This document shows positions 43,735 to 54,980 of a stretch of 64,000 bases of DNA, in pieces (position 1 is the stretch's first letter; every line of letters begins with the position of its first letter). Source of the stretch: Zygnema cylindricum (taxonomy: Eukaryota > Streptophyta > Zygnematophyceae > Zygnematales > Zygnemataceae); contig JBBHKE010001642.1 in the NCBI GenBank assembly GCA_037447655.1, forward strand, positions 1-64,000, given 5' to 3'. The position numbers and the translations under genes are program-made. A model generated the notes under the pieces. That model was not told the DNA's origin. It saw nothing but the letters and a program-made list of their open reading frames with translations, and did not search any database.

Positions 43735-45939
43735 TGCAACTATGAGACCTCCTTAGGTCCTTAGAATGAGCAGCTCGCACGAAGCTTCTAGGATAACCCT
43801 GAACCCTTTGTGTTTCTGCAAGATTAATTGCTACCTTGGCAATCAAGAACTTTGACCACCTCCATCTTTGTGATGGAAAGACTCCTTTGAGTGGATAGCA
43901 AAAATAATCTCTGAATTTGCTCCACTGTGCAGTAGGTTATTGAGGGTCAAAGTTGACCTGAAGCACTCAGGGAGAGAGGGTCCTTTCTACCAAATTTTCC
44001 TAAGTCCTATCTCTCCCTAAAACTTTATCTACTAACGTACGACACCAATCAAAATATTGTGTCGTACAGAAAAGTGTTGTTTTTGAAATGTTAGTTTCGT
44101 ACTTACGCCACATTTTGTGCGCACGTGACGGTTCGTGCGTAGATTATTACCGGAAATAATGTGGTGGTACAAATGGAGGTTCGAATGGATTTGTGGATTG
44201 GGGGAGTAATTGTACGATTGAAATTAAAGGGATTAGTTGAGTGGCTCGGAATACGTTTACAAATGGACGGAGGATCGCTTCGCGATCCGATGTGAAATTT
44301 ACGAAATGTTGAATATCTACGCCGTCGGTACGAAGCGTCTTATTTGGACAAGTGTACTTATTTGCGAGAGGCGTATTTATTGCAAAGGACGCAAGTTCGG
44401 TACGGTTTAATTTCGGCAAGTGGTCCGTGGTACATTTGGAGGGCGGACGGCGTCCGCCGATATTTCTAAAGGATTGTATTTTGATAATGTGGTATCAAGT
44501 GGACCGTACGTATGTGATGTCGGTTCATGACGTGGTTTCGTCCTCAAGTGACTAATCAAGTTGATACTCAGTACACGGATTTTACGGAAGCGTCGATGTA
44601 AATATTTGGTTGAACATTGATGTGTCTTTTTGTGAATTAATTATTAGTGTAGATTTACTCACCTTGACATACCTTGAAGTATTCGGGTATACCGACATTA
44701 ATAGAGGTAGCGGGTAGATAGCGTACGGCTGATATGCCTCCGTACATTCAGCAGTAAGCTCTTGTATACATTTGTAGGACTTCGTCATTTTAGGACATAG
44801 GAACTTTTTGGACCAAAAACTGTTTATGGTTATTTTTGGTAATTTTATCTGAGGATTACTCTCAGATCTGCAAGCGGAATTATCTGAAATTCTGCATGTG
44901 TGTTCCGATTTATATTTTTGATATTGTCAGAGATTTTCAGGTCTATTGTGTGCCTGGTCTGTGTTTTACTTCATTGTGAAGTTAGTCTGTCTGATCAAAA
45001 TTCTGGCATACTGTTTTTCTGCAACTTTGACTAGATGATGTGATCAATCTGTTTATTATTTTTGTCTGAAACTTTTTGAGGTCATTTTATATCCTAGATA
45101 ATATCTGTAAATGTAGTTTCAGCTTGTTTTGCTAATTCTGTTGAATTATGTGTGTATCCAAAGTAGGCTGTTTTTAGGGTAGTCAGTGGTGCTTCCTAGG
45201 GTGAATCCATGGCTAAAGATGGCTATGGACAACAAAAAGTATAGCTACCTGTGTACTTTCTGTACGGACATTTTACGACATAGCTAAAAATTCGACACAT
45301 GTTATATCCGGATTCGTTCACGTAATCCTCGGAGATGCCGCGATCCAATGTCATTTTGCCACATGTCATCCCATGTGGCGATGATCGCAAACTGTCGAAA
45401 TCCTCTTCCGCAATCTCGGCATCCTTTCCAGCCGTCCGATCGAAACCAGATTTTGATCGTAACCGTTTTAAATACTTGCGAGGTATTTGTTTCGCTATAG
45501 AAATAAAATGCGCGGTATCTGTTTCTTCTCGGTACCGTACTCCGTACTTTACATAACTGAATCTATGCATTCAGTATTTAGTTGTCGTTAAATGAATTAG
45601 TCTACATGTAATTGTTTATATAATTATCAAACCCTATAACTCTCAACAATAGCCTTAGACTAAACGGAAAAAGCTACCGGCTACCACGGACTTTGACGGA
45701 CGGTACGTACCAGGATCAAATCCTGGGTCTGTTAGGTTCCCTTTTAGTAAATTAACCAATCTACTGCTTGTCTTCCTCTAGATAGTGTAGGCAGCCATGG
45801 CTCTAGCTCCCTCTCCAACTTTCAGTGATTGCGACAAGTGTGGGAGTTGAAGAGAGGAGTTAGAGGCAGATTGACTCGACTTCTTTTCTGCATTTCATTT
45901 TAGACCTTGATAATACTAAAAGAACCATCAATTTCTACA
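43735..45939 (-). mobile_element. 5' LTR of element H/I, split by solo LTR J
   Basis: Two parts, 43735-44074 and 45240-45939, about 1040 bp once J and one AAAAG are removed. TGTAGAAATTGATGG (right) to CTCATAGTTGCA (left). Right flank CAATA. tRNA-like module at about 45648-45735. Confidence 0.9.
44075..45234 (+). mobile_element. Solo LTR J
   Basis: 1160 bp, TGTTGTTTTTGAAATG to GGCTATGGACAACA, TSD AAAAG at 44070-44074 and 45235-45239. A different family from its host. Its last 26 nt open an ATG frame (MAKDGYGQ), as in the other LTRs. It contains the GGCGGACGGCGTCCGCC palindrome (44442-44458) and GATCGCTTCGCGATC (44272-44286). Confidence 0.93.
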
Positions 45940-48008
45940 CAATAGTCGCAACGGTCTCGCGAATAATATCGTGCGCCTGGATCTTATCTCCCCCATAGGA
46001 GTAACGAAGCAAATGGACACCATCAGGCCCCAAGACACGACCACATGCACAAATAAGAGAGCGAAGTAAAGGAGGATGAGGGAGGCCTAGGCAAAATCAG
46101 AGGGCGGTGGTGAATTGAGCAGGTGAAAATCGGAGAGTGGACAAAATAGGTGTGGGGAAAAGCCAAGACCCGTAACCAAGTCCACCAAAAGAGAGAAGAC
46201 GGGCACGCGAAGAATCGGATGGAAGCGCCTTGAGAAGGTCGAGTTTAATGGCAGCGACAACCCGATCAGAAATCGATACTTGGACACACTCAACATATTT
46301 TGTAACAAGGGTGGAAAAATTTGGCACGTCCACTAGGGCATAGGGAGGAAAAGAACGTGACGTGCCCAATAGAGATCGCTGGAAGGCGAACACACCGTCT
46401 AGAACCCTGTGATAACATTAGTTAGAATGGGGGTGTCATGAGCCAAGACACAGGAAAAAAGAGTAGAGGCAATAAGACACCAACTTCCCAAATAGGCACC
46501 GGGAGCAACACGAGCAGTGGATAATAGACCCTCCCTAGTAGAGATAGGGAGGGATGCCTGAATGCGAGCCGATGGCCCGGACTCGCGATCAAATGCCTCA
46601 CGACCTAATAGAGCGTGGAGGGCATCCATGAGGCGATCGCCAAAAGCCGAGAGAGAGGGGACAAATTTCGAGGTGGGAGGGGAAGTACGAGTAAGGTAAG
46701 AAGGGTGGTGGGGAAAACACCTGGTTAACATAGCAAAAGCAACTTGGGGATGGGGAAGGTGAGGAAGGTCGTCCAATTAGGCAAGATCTGTCTGTAAAGC
46801 ATCAAGTAGGAATTGGGTCACGAAAGTATCCAAACCAACGGGGCAATCAAACACACGAATGCCATCGGAGGGAGAAGTGGGTTGAAAAATAGGAGGGGGA
46901 GTAAACAAAAGTGGAATATCCTGAGGAGACCAAATAACACACTTTGACGGCTGGAGTGAAAGGTTGAGTGCGGCTAAACGTTCCTTGAAAAAATCAAATG
47001 CCAACACGACTTGATCTCTGAGCCCAATAATGTGCGTATCATCTGCGACAGAAGGGAAAAGGCAAGAAGGGAAGGCGGCTGCGGAGGCATGAAGGGCCGG
47101 TTATGGGCGAGGGCAAACAAAGGTCCGCCGAGAGGGTTGCCTTGGTGAGTGCAAGTAGCAGAGGAGAGAGTAATGAGATCACCATTGGACGAGAAGGGAA
47201 GGTTGTTTGTCAAAGAATATAAAGCCCTCTCAAAGGGGAATAATTGGACAATCAGAGATGGAGCCGCCATAAGCTCGGAAAAAATGACGTTCCAAACCAC
47301 CGTATTAAAGGCATTGGTAAGGTCAACCTGAAATACCAACAAATCTGGATGTACATCCAACAAAGCCCAAATCCCGTGGACCACGTCCTCACAACCCCCT
47401 CTCGTGGTCACTCCAAACTAATGAGGAGAGAAATAATCATGGAAAGCTGGTTGGAGCTGGAGACATATCCCACGAGCCACCAATCTATAAAAAACCTCTC
47501 CCGCGGCGATAACGCGGATCCCACCATTAGGTTTGACGACTGCCACAAGGCGCGACGCTGTGAGAAGATCACAAATCCGAGGGGGAACATCCTCACTAGC
47601 AATAAGGGGACATACTCGAAAAAACTCATCAAACTCCTGGGCGCCCGATTCAAGGGGAAGAACATCGCAAAACAAATCATACACTGTGCACGAGGGGCCC
47701 CCGGCTGAAAGGTGAGGAGAAGAGCTAAGTGCCTTAATGAAAACCTCCCGATCCAAAGTAAAACTCTCATAAGGCTCAAAGGCATGGATGGAAGTGGGTT
47801 AAGGGGAACGGGTAGGGGGGTGGAGAGCTCGAAGCACCTCAATAGTGGAAGAAGATCCGTGGGCGAGGTGAATGGTTGTAGGGCCCGAACCGCTCGAGAA
47901 AGCTCACCAACACGGCCCAAGTGAATTGCTCGACAATAAAAGGCAGGGAGATCTGATGGCTTAGGTGGCCGACGTGGTATGAAAGATGTGCTCAATACCC
48001 GATCCTCA
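45940..48008 (-). pseudogene. LINE-like non-LTR reverse transcriptase ORF
   Basis: Read right to left with several frameshifts. The N-terminal part has PAFYCRAIHLGRVGELSRAV. The RT has VVKPNGGIRVIAAGEVFYRLV (47418-47756), then FQVDLTNAFNTVVWNVIF and HQGNPLGGPLFALAH (46974-47411). The catalytic box VADDTH is at about 47035-47049, followed by LSLQPSKCVIWSP. The C-terminal part runs to 45945 and continues at 28490. No endonuclease is visible, and the 5' end is cut by LTR K at 48009. It is in the antisense orientation to E and the same orientation as H/I. Confidence 0.82.
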
Positions 48009-48687
48009 TGCAATTTTGTGTCCCCTATTGGATCACTGAATTTAGGAAGCCTCTAGATAGCTTTTGGCTAGCCCTCTTTCAACTTGGATCACTGTCACCC
48101 AAGCAGACAAATAGTTAATCTAACTGCACCCCTCTGCAGTTTGGACTCCCTTGAGTCTAAAGAAAAAAGAATCTCTGAAAACACCCAACCAGGCGATTAA
48201 TTATCAAGTGGCAAAGATGCCAATATTTATACAAGCTTGTTGGGAGAGAGGCGGCTACCTCCTTAATCCTCTAATTCCTAAACCCCTCTCACAACCCCTA
48301 TCTACTGATGTACGGAAAGGTACTAGGGCCGATGTACTTTCAGTACGGCCTGTGTACAACAAGGCCATGGAGTGGACGTCTGTATCCTCCAGACAAGTCC
48401 TCGCGCTCCGCGGGATTCCCGCTTCCCAATAATATCTTGCCACGTGTCGATAGGTCATGTCACGTCAAAAAAACGCCAAAGCGGCTATTTCGAGATCGCG
48501 GTGATGATGCAGACCGTCGGATCCAAACCGGCTTATAATGTTTGCCGTCTAAAATAACAAACGTCCAGTATATTTGTTTCGTACACACTAAAACTCAACT
48601 AGTTTCTATGTCCTTCATTTATTATTCCGTTGAACGAATTAATGATCTTGCTAATGTTTAAATCGCTATCAAACACTATGTATCCTA
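48009..48687 (-). mobile_element. Truncated G-type LTR (K)
   Basis: Begins TGCAATTTTGTGTCCCC like the G LTR and follows it to ..TATGTATCCTA, the point just before the tRNA-like module, where element E starts. The missing outer third is not found on the other side of E. Confidence 0.8.
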
Positions 48688-49720
48688 TGTTGTTTTGGAA
48701 ACCTTGAGTCCTCTCTATATCTTGCTGCTATACTGCCATGCTACGCTAAGTTTGACATCGCAGCTGGAAACCTTGAACGTTTCTTGCTATGCTGCAGTGA
48801 TCTGACATCGTAGCTACGCTGCTCTAATATCACAGCTGCGGTGACAGGTCATAGCAGTCATAGCAGTCACAGCAATCATAGCAGTCACAGCAGAGTCATA
48901 ACAATCATAGCAGTCACAGCAGAGTCATAACAGCTATAGCAGTCTGCGCAAGAAAGGTGTTCTGAACTTTAGTCAGTTTGTGTGAAGATAAATTGACGAG
49001 GACATGATTTAGTGAGAATGTAACTCCAATGGGAGTACATGGTTTCGATGCACTTCAGGCACATGTGTCGATCCGTGAGGAAGACAAGATTGATTGTTCC
49101 AGAAGAAGAGTTATAGTTTCAATTGAGGACCGAACTTATATGTGGAGGTTCATCTTTGGTGATGCAAGAATACTTAGAAGGCGGACAAAGTCCGCCGTCA
49201 TTTTTGGAAGAGAAATATTGACTGTACCGTCATTTCAGCAGACGAACTTTGACTGCGTACTATTTTCATTTTAGCGGCTGTCTGATTGGTGAAAACATTT
49301 ATGTACATTCGACGGTGTGAGTTTGTTGATGAAAAGTAGTGTACCAATCGACCACAATAGTTGTGGTACGGTGTGATTAGCTGTAGACTCATTTGTCTAT
49401 ATAGGACTTAGATTAATTTAGGAAAGCAAGATTTTTGTATCGAAATCTGCGAATCAGTTTCTAAGTGTTTTTGAAATTGTAAGATCATTGTGATCTTTCG
49501 GCAGAACCTTGTGAAAATTCTGCATGTTGTTTCCTTGGTGTATATTTTATATTGTGGCAAATTTGCAGACCTAGTGTGTGTGTGGTTTGCTTAGAGCTTC
49601 ATTGTGAAGCTGGTATTTTGTGGGATTTCGTGAGAGTTTCCTCTTTGCATATTTGATTATCATGACAACTCCTGGTGCTTCTTCATCTTCTTCAGTGGCA
49701 CCAGTTGCCTCAATTCCACA
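48688..49720 (+). mobile_element. 5' LTR of element E
   Basis: 1033 bp, TGTTGTTTTGGAAACC to CTCAATTCCACA. Contains a CATAGCAGTCACAGCAGAGT-type tandem repeat (48848-48945), AGGCGGACAAAGTCCGCC (49178-49195) and the gag ATG at 49662, 59 nt before its end. Confidence 0.93.
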
Positions 49721-50499
49721 GGTCATGGGCCCTCCCGCCCGGATCCCGATGTTTAATGGGCAGAAGTATCTATATTGGGCTGATTTGACTAAGTCTTACC
49801 TGAAACAGGTGAAATTATATAATGTGATTTCTGGTAATCTTCCAGACACTGATCCGGATTTTGGAAAGAAAAATAAGGATGAATTGCATGTTCTAAAATT
49901 ACATTTGTCAAAATATTTAAACATGACATATATCAATATCTCTACGGCATCTGAAAATATGGACGGCTCTGAGTGAATCTTATGTCATAGCCAGTGAGCA
50001 GAATGAGGTTGTAACTGCTGGAAAAATTTGGGACTATAAGTATACTGGGGGTGACATGAACTCATATTGTAATGGCTTGAAGCTTCTATTGTCGGAGAAT
50101 GCATGCTCCGGGGGGAGTTTTCCTCCTTATCATCAAGCTATGATTCTATTGAGAGGGCTTCCTACTGAATATAGAAGAGCTGCGGAGCAGTTAAGAAGGT
50201 TAGAGAAGAGTAAATGGAATATAACTTTAGCTCAGGCGTATATCTTAGATGAAGAGGCCACTCAGATAGCCTTAAATGGTGGTTATATCTTGGATGAAGA
50301 GGCCACTCAGATAGCCTTAAATGGTGGTTCACAGACATAAAAGCCGGTTGGATTTACTGGAAATAGAAACTTTACCCCCAATCAGAATTATAGGCAATAT
50401 GATAGGTGTGTCTATTGATTTGGTCAAGGTCATGTTTTTTGGTTGTGTCCGGCATTTATAAAAGCGTGTGAAACATGATATTATCGTGCGGGATGTAGG
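49662..50499 (+). pseudogene. Gag of element E
   Basis: Starts in the LTR as MTTPGASSSSSVAPVASIPQ, then VMGPPARIPMFNG over the PBS, followed by YLYWADLTKSYLKQV. A frameshift near 49965 moves it to the frame carrying SESYVIASEQNEVVTAGKIW and LLRGLPTEYRRAAEQL. A 45-bp in-frame tandem duplication (50239-50283 and 50284-50328) repeats YILDEEATQIALNGG. The zinc knuckle region (CVY*FGQGHVFWLC) is broken by a stop and has lost a Cys. Confidence 0.85.
49721..49732 (+). other. Primer-binding site of element E
   Basis: GGTCATGGGCCC immediately after the LTR, one mismatch from the initiator tRNA-Met anticodon-arm complement, and in frame with gag codons V-M-G-P. Confidence 0.75.
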
Positions 50500-50979
50500 G
50501 TGTGGTCCGAGGACTCACCATCAAAAGTGGCGGCATCAAAACTGCCCGTTGAAAATGCGGCGATCCTTGCATTTGATGAGCCATCACAAGAGGAAGGGTC
50601 GGTGGAAAAGAAAGACGTGGTCAGATTTCCGCAATCAGATGATGATGAGTTCTTTGCTCTTGCAAAGGATCTCATGGAGGGACCCCGAGAGAACGGGTGG
50701 AATATGGACTCCGGATGCTCGTCTCACATGTGCGGCAATCGGGCTTACTTCAAAACGCTTACTCCAATTCCCACTGGTCGGATTTATTACGCGGATGACA
50801 GCGGTGTGGTGGCTACGGCAAAGGGAAACGTGGAGTTACCATGTGACATCAATGTTCAAGTTGTAAAAAGGACCTTGCATGATGTTCTCTATATCCCAAA
50901 GTTTACAAAAAAATTGTTTTCCACTTCGGTGGCGCAAATGAAAGGTTTTGAAATTTTACAAAACATGGAAAAAAGGTAG
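50500..50979 (+). pseudogene. Protease region of element E
   Basis: The frame contains an acidic linker, then the aspartic protease motif MDSGCSSHMC at about 50704, YADDSGVVATAKGNVEL and VVKRTLHDVLYIPKFTKKLFS, typical of copia protease. In the DSG-A motif the usual Ala is Cys, which may reduce activity. It ends by frameshift after FEILQNMEK. Confidence 0.85.
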
Positions 50980-51026
50980 TAAGCAAAGATGGGAGAGTAG
51001 CTTTCGAAGGAACTAGAGGCCCAAAC

Positions 51027-52296
51027 TTGTTGTACCGGATGGACTTGGCTAATGAAATTGACTTTGCATACTCTAGTGTCCTTCCGGAAAATGTTTTGTG
51101 GCATAAGAGGCTCGGTCATGTTCATCATGAAAGGCTTGATAAAATGGTAAAGCAAAATATGATAGATGGTGTCAAATTAGGACAAAAAGATTCTCATGTA
51201 TGTGATGGTTTTGCTTTGGGCAAGCTTCACAAGCTGCCCCTACCTCAGACCGCGGATAACCGGGCCACGGATTTACTACATGTAACTCATTCGGATTTGT
51301 GGGGACCGTCAAAAGTTCCTTCCCTTAGTGGCAGCCTGTTTTTGGTTACTTTTACAGATGATTTCTCCCGTTACAGCAAGGTTTACTTTATGAAGGAGAA
51401 GAGTGAAGTGTTTACTCACTTCAAGCTCTTTCGGCTTTGGGCGGAAAAACTTCACGGGAAGCCGATTCGCTCCCCTCGGTTCGACAACGGAGGAGAATAT
51501 ATTTCTAATGCATTTTCTGATTATTTAAAGGAACATGACATTTCTCGTCAATTTACAGTTCCATATACTCCGGAGCAAAATGGAGTATCAGAAAGACTTA
51601 ATCGGACTTTAACGGAAAGTGCAAAATCTATGATGTTAGATAAAGGGATAGATTTTAAATTTTGGGGTGAAGCTTTCTCTTGTGCATCTTATATTAAGGA
51701 ATAGGATAGAAACTAGAGCCGTAAAAGGTAAAATACCCTATGAAGTGTGGACCGGAAGGAAACCCAATGTGAGTCACATCCAGGTTTTAGGTAGCAAATG
51801 CTTTATTTTAGATAATCTTCCTATTTCTAAGCTTCATCCGAAATCGGTTCCCGGAATTTTTATGGGATATGATGATGATTCCGTAGGCTATAGAGTATAC
51901 AATATGGATAGAAAAACTCTTCAGGTTGCTAGAAATATTCAGGTTAAGGAAGAAAGTCACTCGGTTGATGTCTTTGGCATGACGGATTCTGAGAAAAATG
52001 CCAAAATTCAAGAATATGTAATCTTTGAAAATGTTCCTCTTCAATCTGCGACAAGTTCTTCCTCATCTGTCGGAGGAGACTCATCTCCTATCCATACTCC
52101 AACCATTCCGGTGGTTCAACCGGTAGAACCTACTCCTCCTCCTCCTCCTCCACCTCCTCCTCCTCCTCCTCGGCGTACACGATTGGCTCCAACAGTTCAA
52201 GCCTCAGATTTTTCCGGGGGGAAGAAGGCAAAGCATCAGGATGCGAGGTTGCGATGTTGCGCTCCAAAGCTGCGAAACTGCGAGGCTTCGAAGTGA
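51027..52296 (+). pseudogene. GAG-pre-integrase and integrase of element E
   Basis: VLWHKRLGHVHHERLDKM and a CDGFALGKLHKLP (second Cys of the HHCC lost) begin it. The integrase core has HSDLWGPS, FDNGGEYIS and PEQNGVSE, so D, D, E are present. The frame shifts near 51700. The C-terminal domain runs through GYRVYNMDRKTLQVARNIQV, and the linker contains 12 consecutive prolines from a CTC repeat (52135-52172) before the LAPTVQASDFSGG linker motif. Confidence 0.88.
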
Positions 52297-53910
52297 ACAC
52301 GTGGAGCATGCTCTATTTTCTGCCACCACGATGGAGCCAGTCACCATACAGGAAGCTTTTTGAGCTCCGAAAAAGGATCAATGGATTTCCGCGGCGAATG
52401 ACGAAATGCGATCGATAATGGAGGCTCAAACTTGGGAACTTGTGGAGCTTCCACCGGATCGGAAAGCCATCGGGTGTAAGTGGGTTTTTAAAGTTAAGCT
52501 GAATCCGGATAATTCTATTTAAAGATATAAGGCTAGGCTTGTTGCAAAGGGTATAGTCAGAAGGAGGGAATTGACTATAAGGAGACTTTCTCTCCGGTTG
52601 TCAGGTTTCCAACTTTTAGAATTCTTTTGTTTTTAGCAGCCATTGAGAATATGGAATTACATCAAATGGATGTTAAGATGACTTTTTCTGCATGGAGATT
52701 TAGAGGAAGTGATCTATATGAAGCAGCCTGAAATTTATGCAGAGACATGAAAAGAGAATCTGGTCTGTAAGCTGTTGAAATCCTTGTACGCACTAAAGCA
52801 CGCTCCACGTCAGTGGAATCTGAAACTAGATGAGTTTCTAACTAGTCTCGGTTTTGTGAGGATTAGTTCAGATCACTCAGTCTATGTTATGGAAGGGGAA
52901 GATGGGATTATTTACATTGCGGTGTATGTAGATGATTTGCTGCTACTAAGTAAGTCGTTAAATGAGATTAACAAAATAAAGGCAGCCTTGACCCCAGATT
53001 TGAGATGAAAGATTTAGGTGAGGCAAAGTACATTCTCGGAATTCAAGTAGAAAAAAATTGAGATCCGAGAATAATCTATCTAACGCAGCAGAAAGCGATT
53101 GGGAATATGCTTGAAAAGTTTGGCATGGCAGAGGCAAAGGGAAGTGCCACTCCCATGGAAGTTAAGCAAAAAGTAAAAGGCACGGAGACCGATGGAGGAG
53201 TCATTTTTGATAACACCTTGGAATCAAGGGAGGCAGATTCTATGGCTGCCATTCCATATCGTCAGATTGTCGGCAGTCTTATCTACTTTATGAACTGCAC
53301 ACGTCCGGATATTGCGGCAACAGTCGGTGCTTTAAGCCGGAGTTTACAAAATCCGAGGAGATCGGATTGGGAGGAAGCAAAGAGGGTTCTTCGGTATCTT
53401 GCAGGAACAAGGAATCTGCAACTTGCTCTCGGCAGGGATGAAGTAAAAATTCAGACTTGGAGCGATGCGAGTTACGGAGACATGCGAAGCCGCCGCTCCA
53501 CTACCGAATTCATTCTGAAGATTAGAAGTGGAACATGCTGCTGGAGCAGCAAGCTTCAGAAAGTCACAGCTCAGTCTATAGTGGAGTCTGAATACATGGC
53601 AGCCAGCTCAGCTGTCAAAGAGTTACTTTGGGTAAAGTCTCTCTTTTAAGAACTTCATTTCATGCAATCTGGACCTCAAATAGTGTGGTGTGACAACCAG
53701 GCAGCTATAGCGATTGCATCTAACCTAAGTCAACACTTCAAAAGCAAGCACATTGATATCAAGCTACATTTTATAAGAGAGAAGGTGATGAACAGGATTT
53801 AAAAGCTTAGTTATTTGTCGGATGAGGTGATGGTAGCAGATATGATGACTAAGCCTTTACCTGCACCTAAATTGAAGTTTTGTAGAGAGGCATGTGGACT
53901 TAGTGACTGA
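52297..53910 (+). pseudogene. Reverse transcriptase-RNase H of element E
   Basis: RT starts around 52380 and is broken between 52500 and 52775. It has the catalytic YIAVYVDDLLLLSK at about 52915-52955, then GNMLEKFGMAEAKG and RNase H with CTRPDIAATVGALSRSL, WSDASYGDMRSR, VESEYMA and [10 protein letters not shown]. Stops occur after VKSLF (53649) and at NRI*KLSYL. It terminates at TGA 53908-53910, 23 bp before the LTR. Confidence 0.87.
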
Positions 53911-53933
53911 AAGAGTCTAAAGATTTTGGGGAG

Positions 53934-54980
53934 TGTTGTTTTGGAAACCTTTAGTCCTCTCTCTATCTCACTGCTATACTTCCATGCTGCGCTAAGTCTG
54001 ACATCGCAGCTGTAAAATTGTAATCCTCTCTAAAATTCGTTGCTATGCTGCAATTCTCCGCTGCTCTAATATCATAGCTGCGCAGGTAGAACACCGCAGC
54101 TATAGCAGCTTGAGTGAACAGCTGTGCTGCTCTAAAACATCACAGCTGCGCTGGTAGAGTACCGCAGCCATAGCAGTTTGTGTGAAGGATGAATTGTCGT
54201 AGACAAGATTTAGTGTTGTATGTAACTCCAAAGAGAGTACACAAACTTGGTACACCTCAGGCACACGTGTCGGTCCGTGAGGGAGTTAAGGTTGTTTGAT
54301 CTGGATGACGAATTACAGATTCATTTGGGGACCGTGGTTGTTTGATCTGGATGACGAATTACAGATTCATTTGGGGACCGGATTTACACGTGGAGGTTCA
54401 TATTGAGTGAGGAACGAATGCGTGGACGGCGAAGGGAGTTCGCCGTCATTCTTGGAAGAGAAACATTGACTGCGCCGTCATTTCGGTGAACGAATTTTTA
54501 TTGCGCACTTTAGCGGCGGCTACAGTTAAAGATTGATGTAAATACTTTGTACGGCATACGGTGAAGGTTTAGTTTAGTAAAGATTTAGTGTACCAGTGGA
54601 CCACAGTAATTGTGGTACGGTTTAGATCAGCTGTAGGCTCACTTGTATATGTAGGACTTAGAATATTTTGGAAGTTAGGAATTCCTTGTATGAAAACTGC
54701 GAAGCAGTTTTTTGGGATTTTTGGAATTCTAAGATCATCGTGATCTTTTGGCAAAACTTTGTGAAATTCTGCATGTGATTTTATTAGTGTGTTTTCTTCA
54801 TTGTGGCAAATTTGCATAGCTTTTGTGTGTCTAGTTTGCTTGGGACTTCATTGTGAAGTTGGTCATTTGTGGGTATTCGTGAGAGTTTCCTCTTTGTACT
54901 TTGATTCTGATTATGGCAACTGCTGCTGCTGTTGCTGCTTCTTCTTCTTCTTCAAGGGCACCAGCTGCCTCTAATCAACA
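53934..54980 (+). mobile_element. 3' LTR of element E
   Basis: 1047 bp. The ATG at 54913 is 68 nt before the end (three codons longer than in the 5' LTR) and opens MATAAAVAASSSSSRAPAAS. It contains an internal direct duplication of about 49 bp near 54289-54383 (GTTTGATCTGGATGACG twice). Confidence 0.92.

Larger units (their letters stand above)
28491..45939 (-). mobile_element. Copia element H/I, nested host of A, B and J
   Basis: 5' LTR at 43735-45939 (split by J), 3' LTR at 28491-29518, TSD CAATA at 28486-28490 and 45940-45944, inserted in the LINE ORF. The inner PBS is AGTTATGGGCCC and the PPT is AAAATAAGGGGAG. gag-protease lies at 42185-43734, pol at 29519-32406, and gag-only element A lies between. 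The two LTRs differ at roughly one base in eight, so this is an old insertion. About 100 bp of the GAG-pre-integrase region are present on both sides of A, which a simple insertion does not explain. Confidence 0.88.
48688..54980 (+). mobile_element. Copia element E
   Basis: LTRs 48688-49720 and 53934-54980, PBS GGTCATGGGCCC, PPT AGATTTTGGGGAG. Full gag-pol order with breaks. Flanks TCCTA and CTAAA do not match. Its left neighbour is an LTR cut mid-way and its right neighbour an LTR stub of 22 bp, so E is probably the product of recombination between two insertions. Confidence 0.9.

Noticed and set aside
46974-48013. + strand frames over the LINE (for example 47244-47708)
   Set aside because: They are antisense to clear RT motifs on the - strand.
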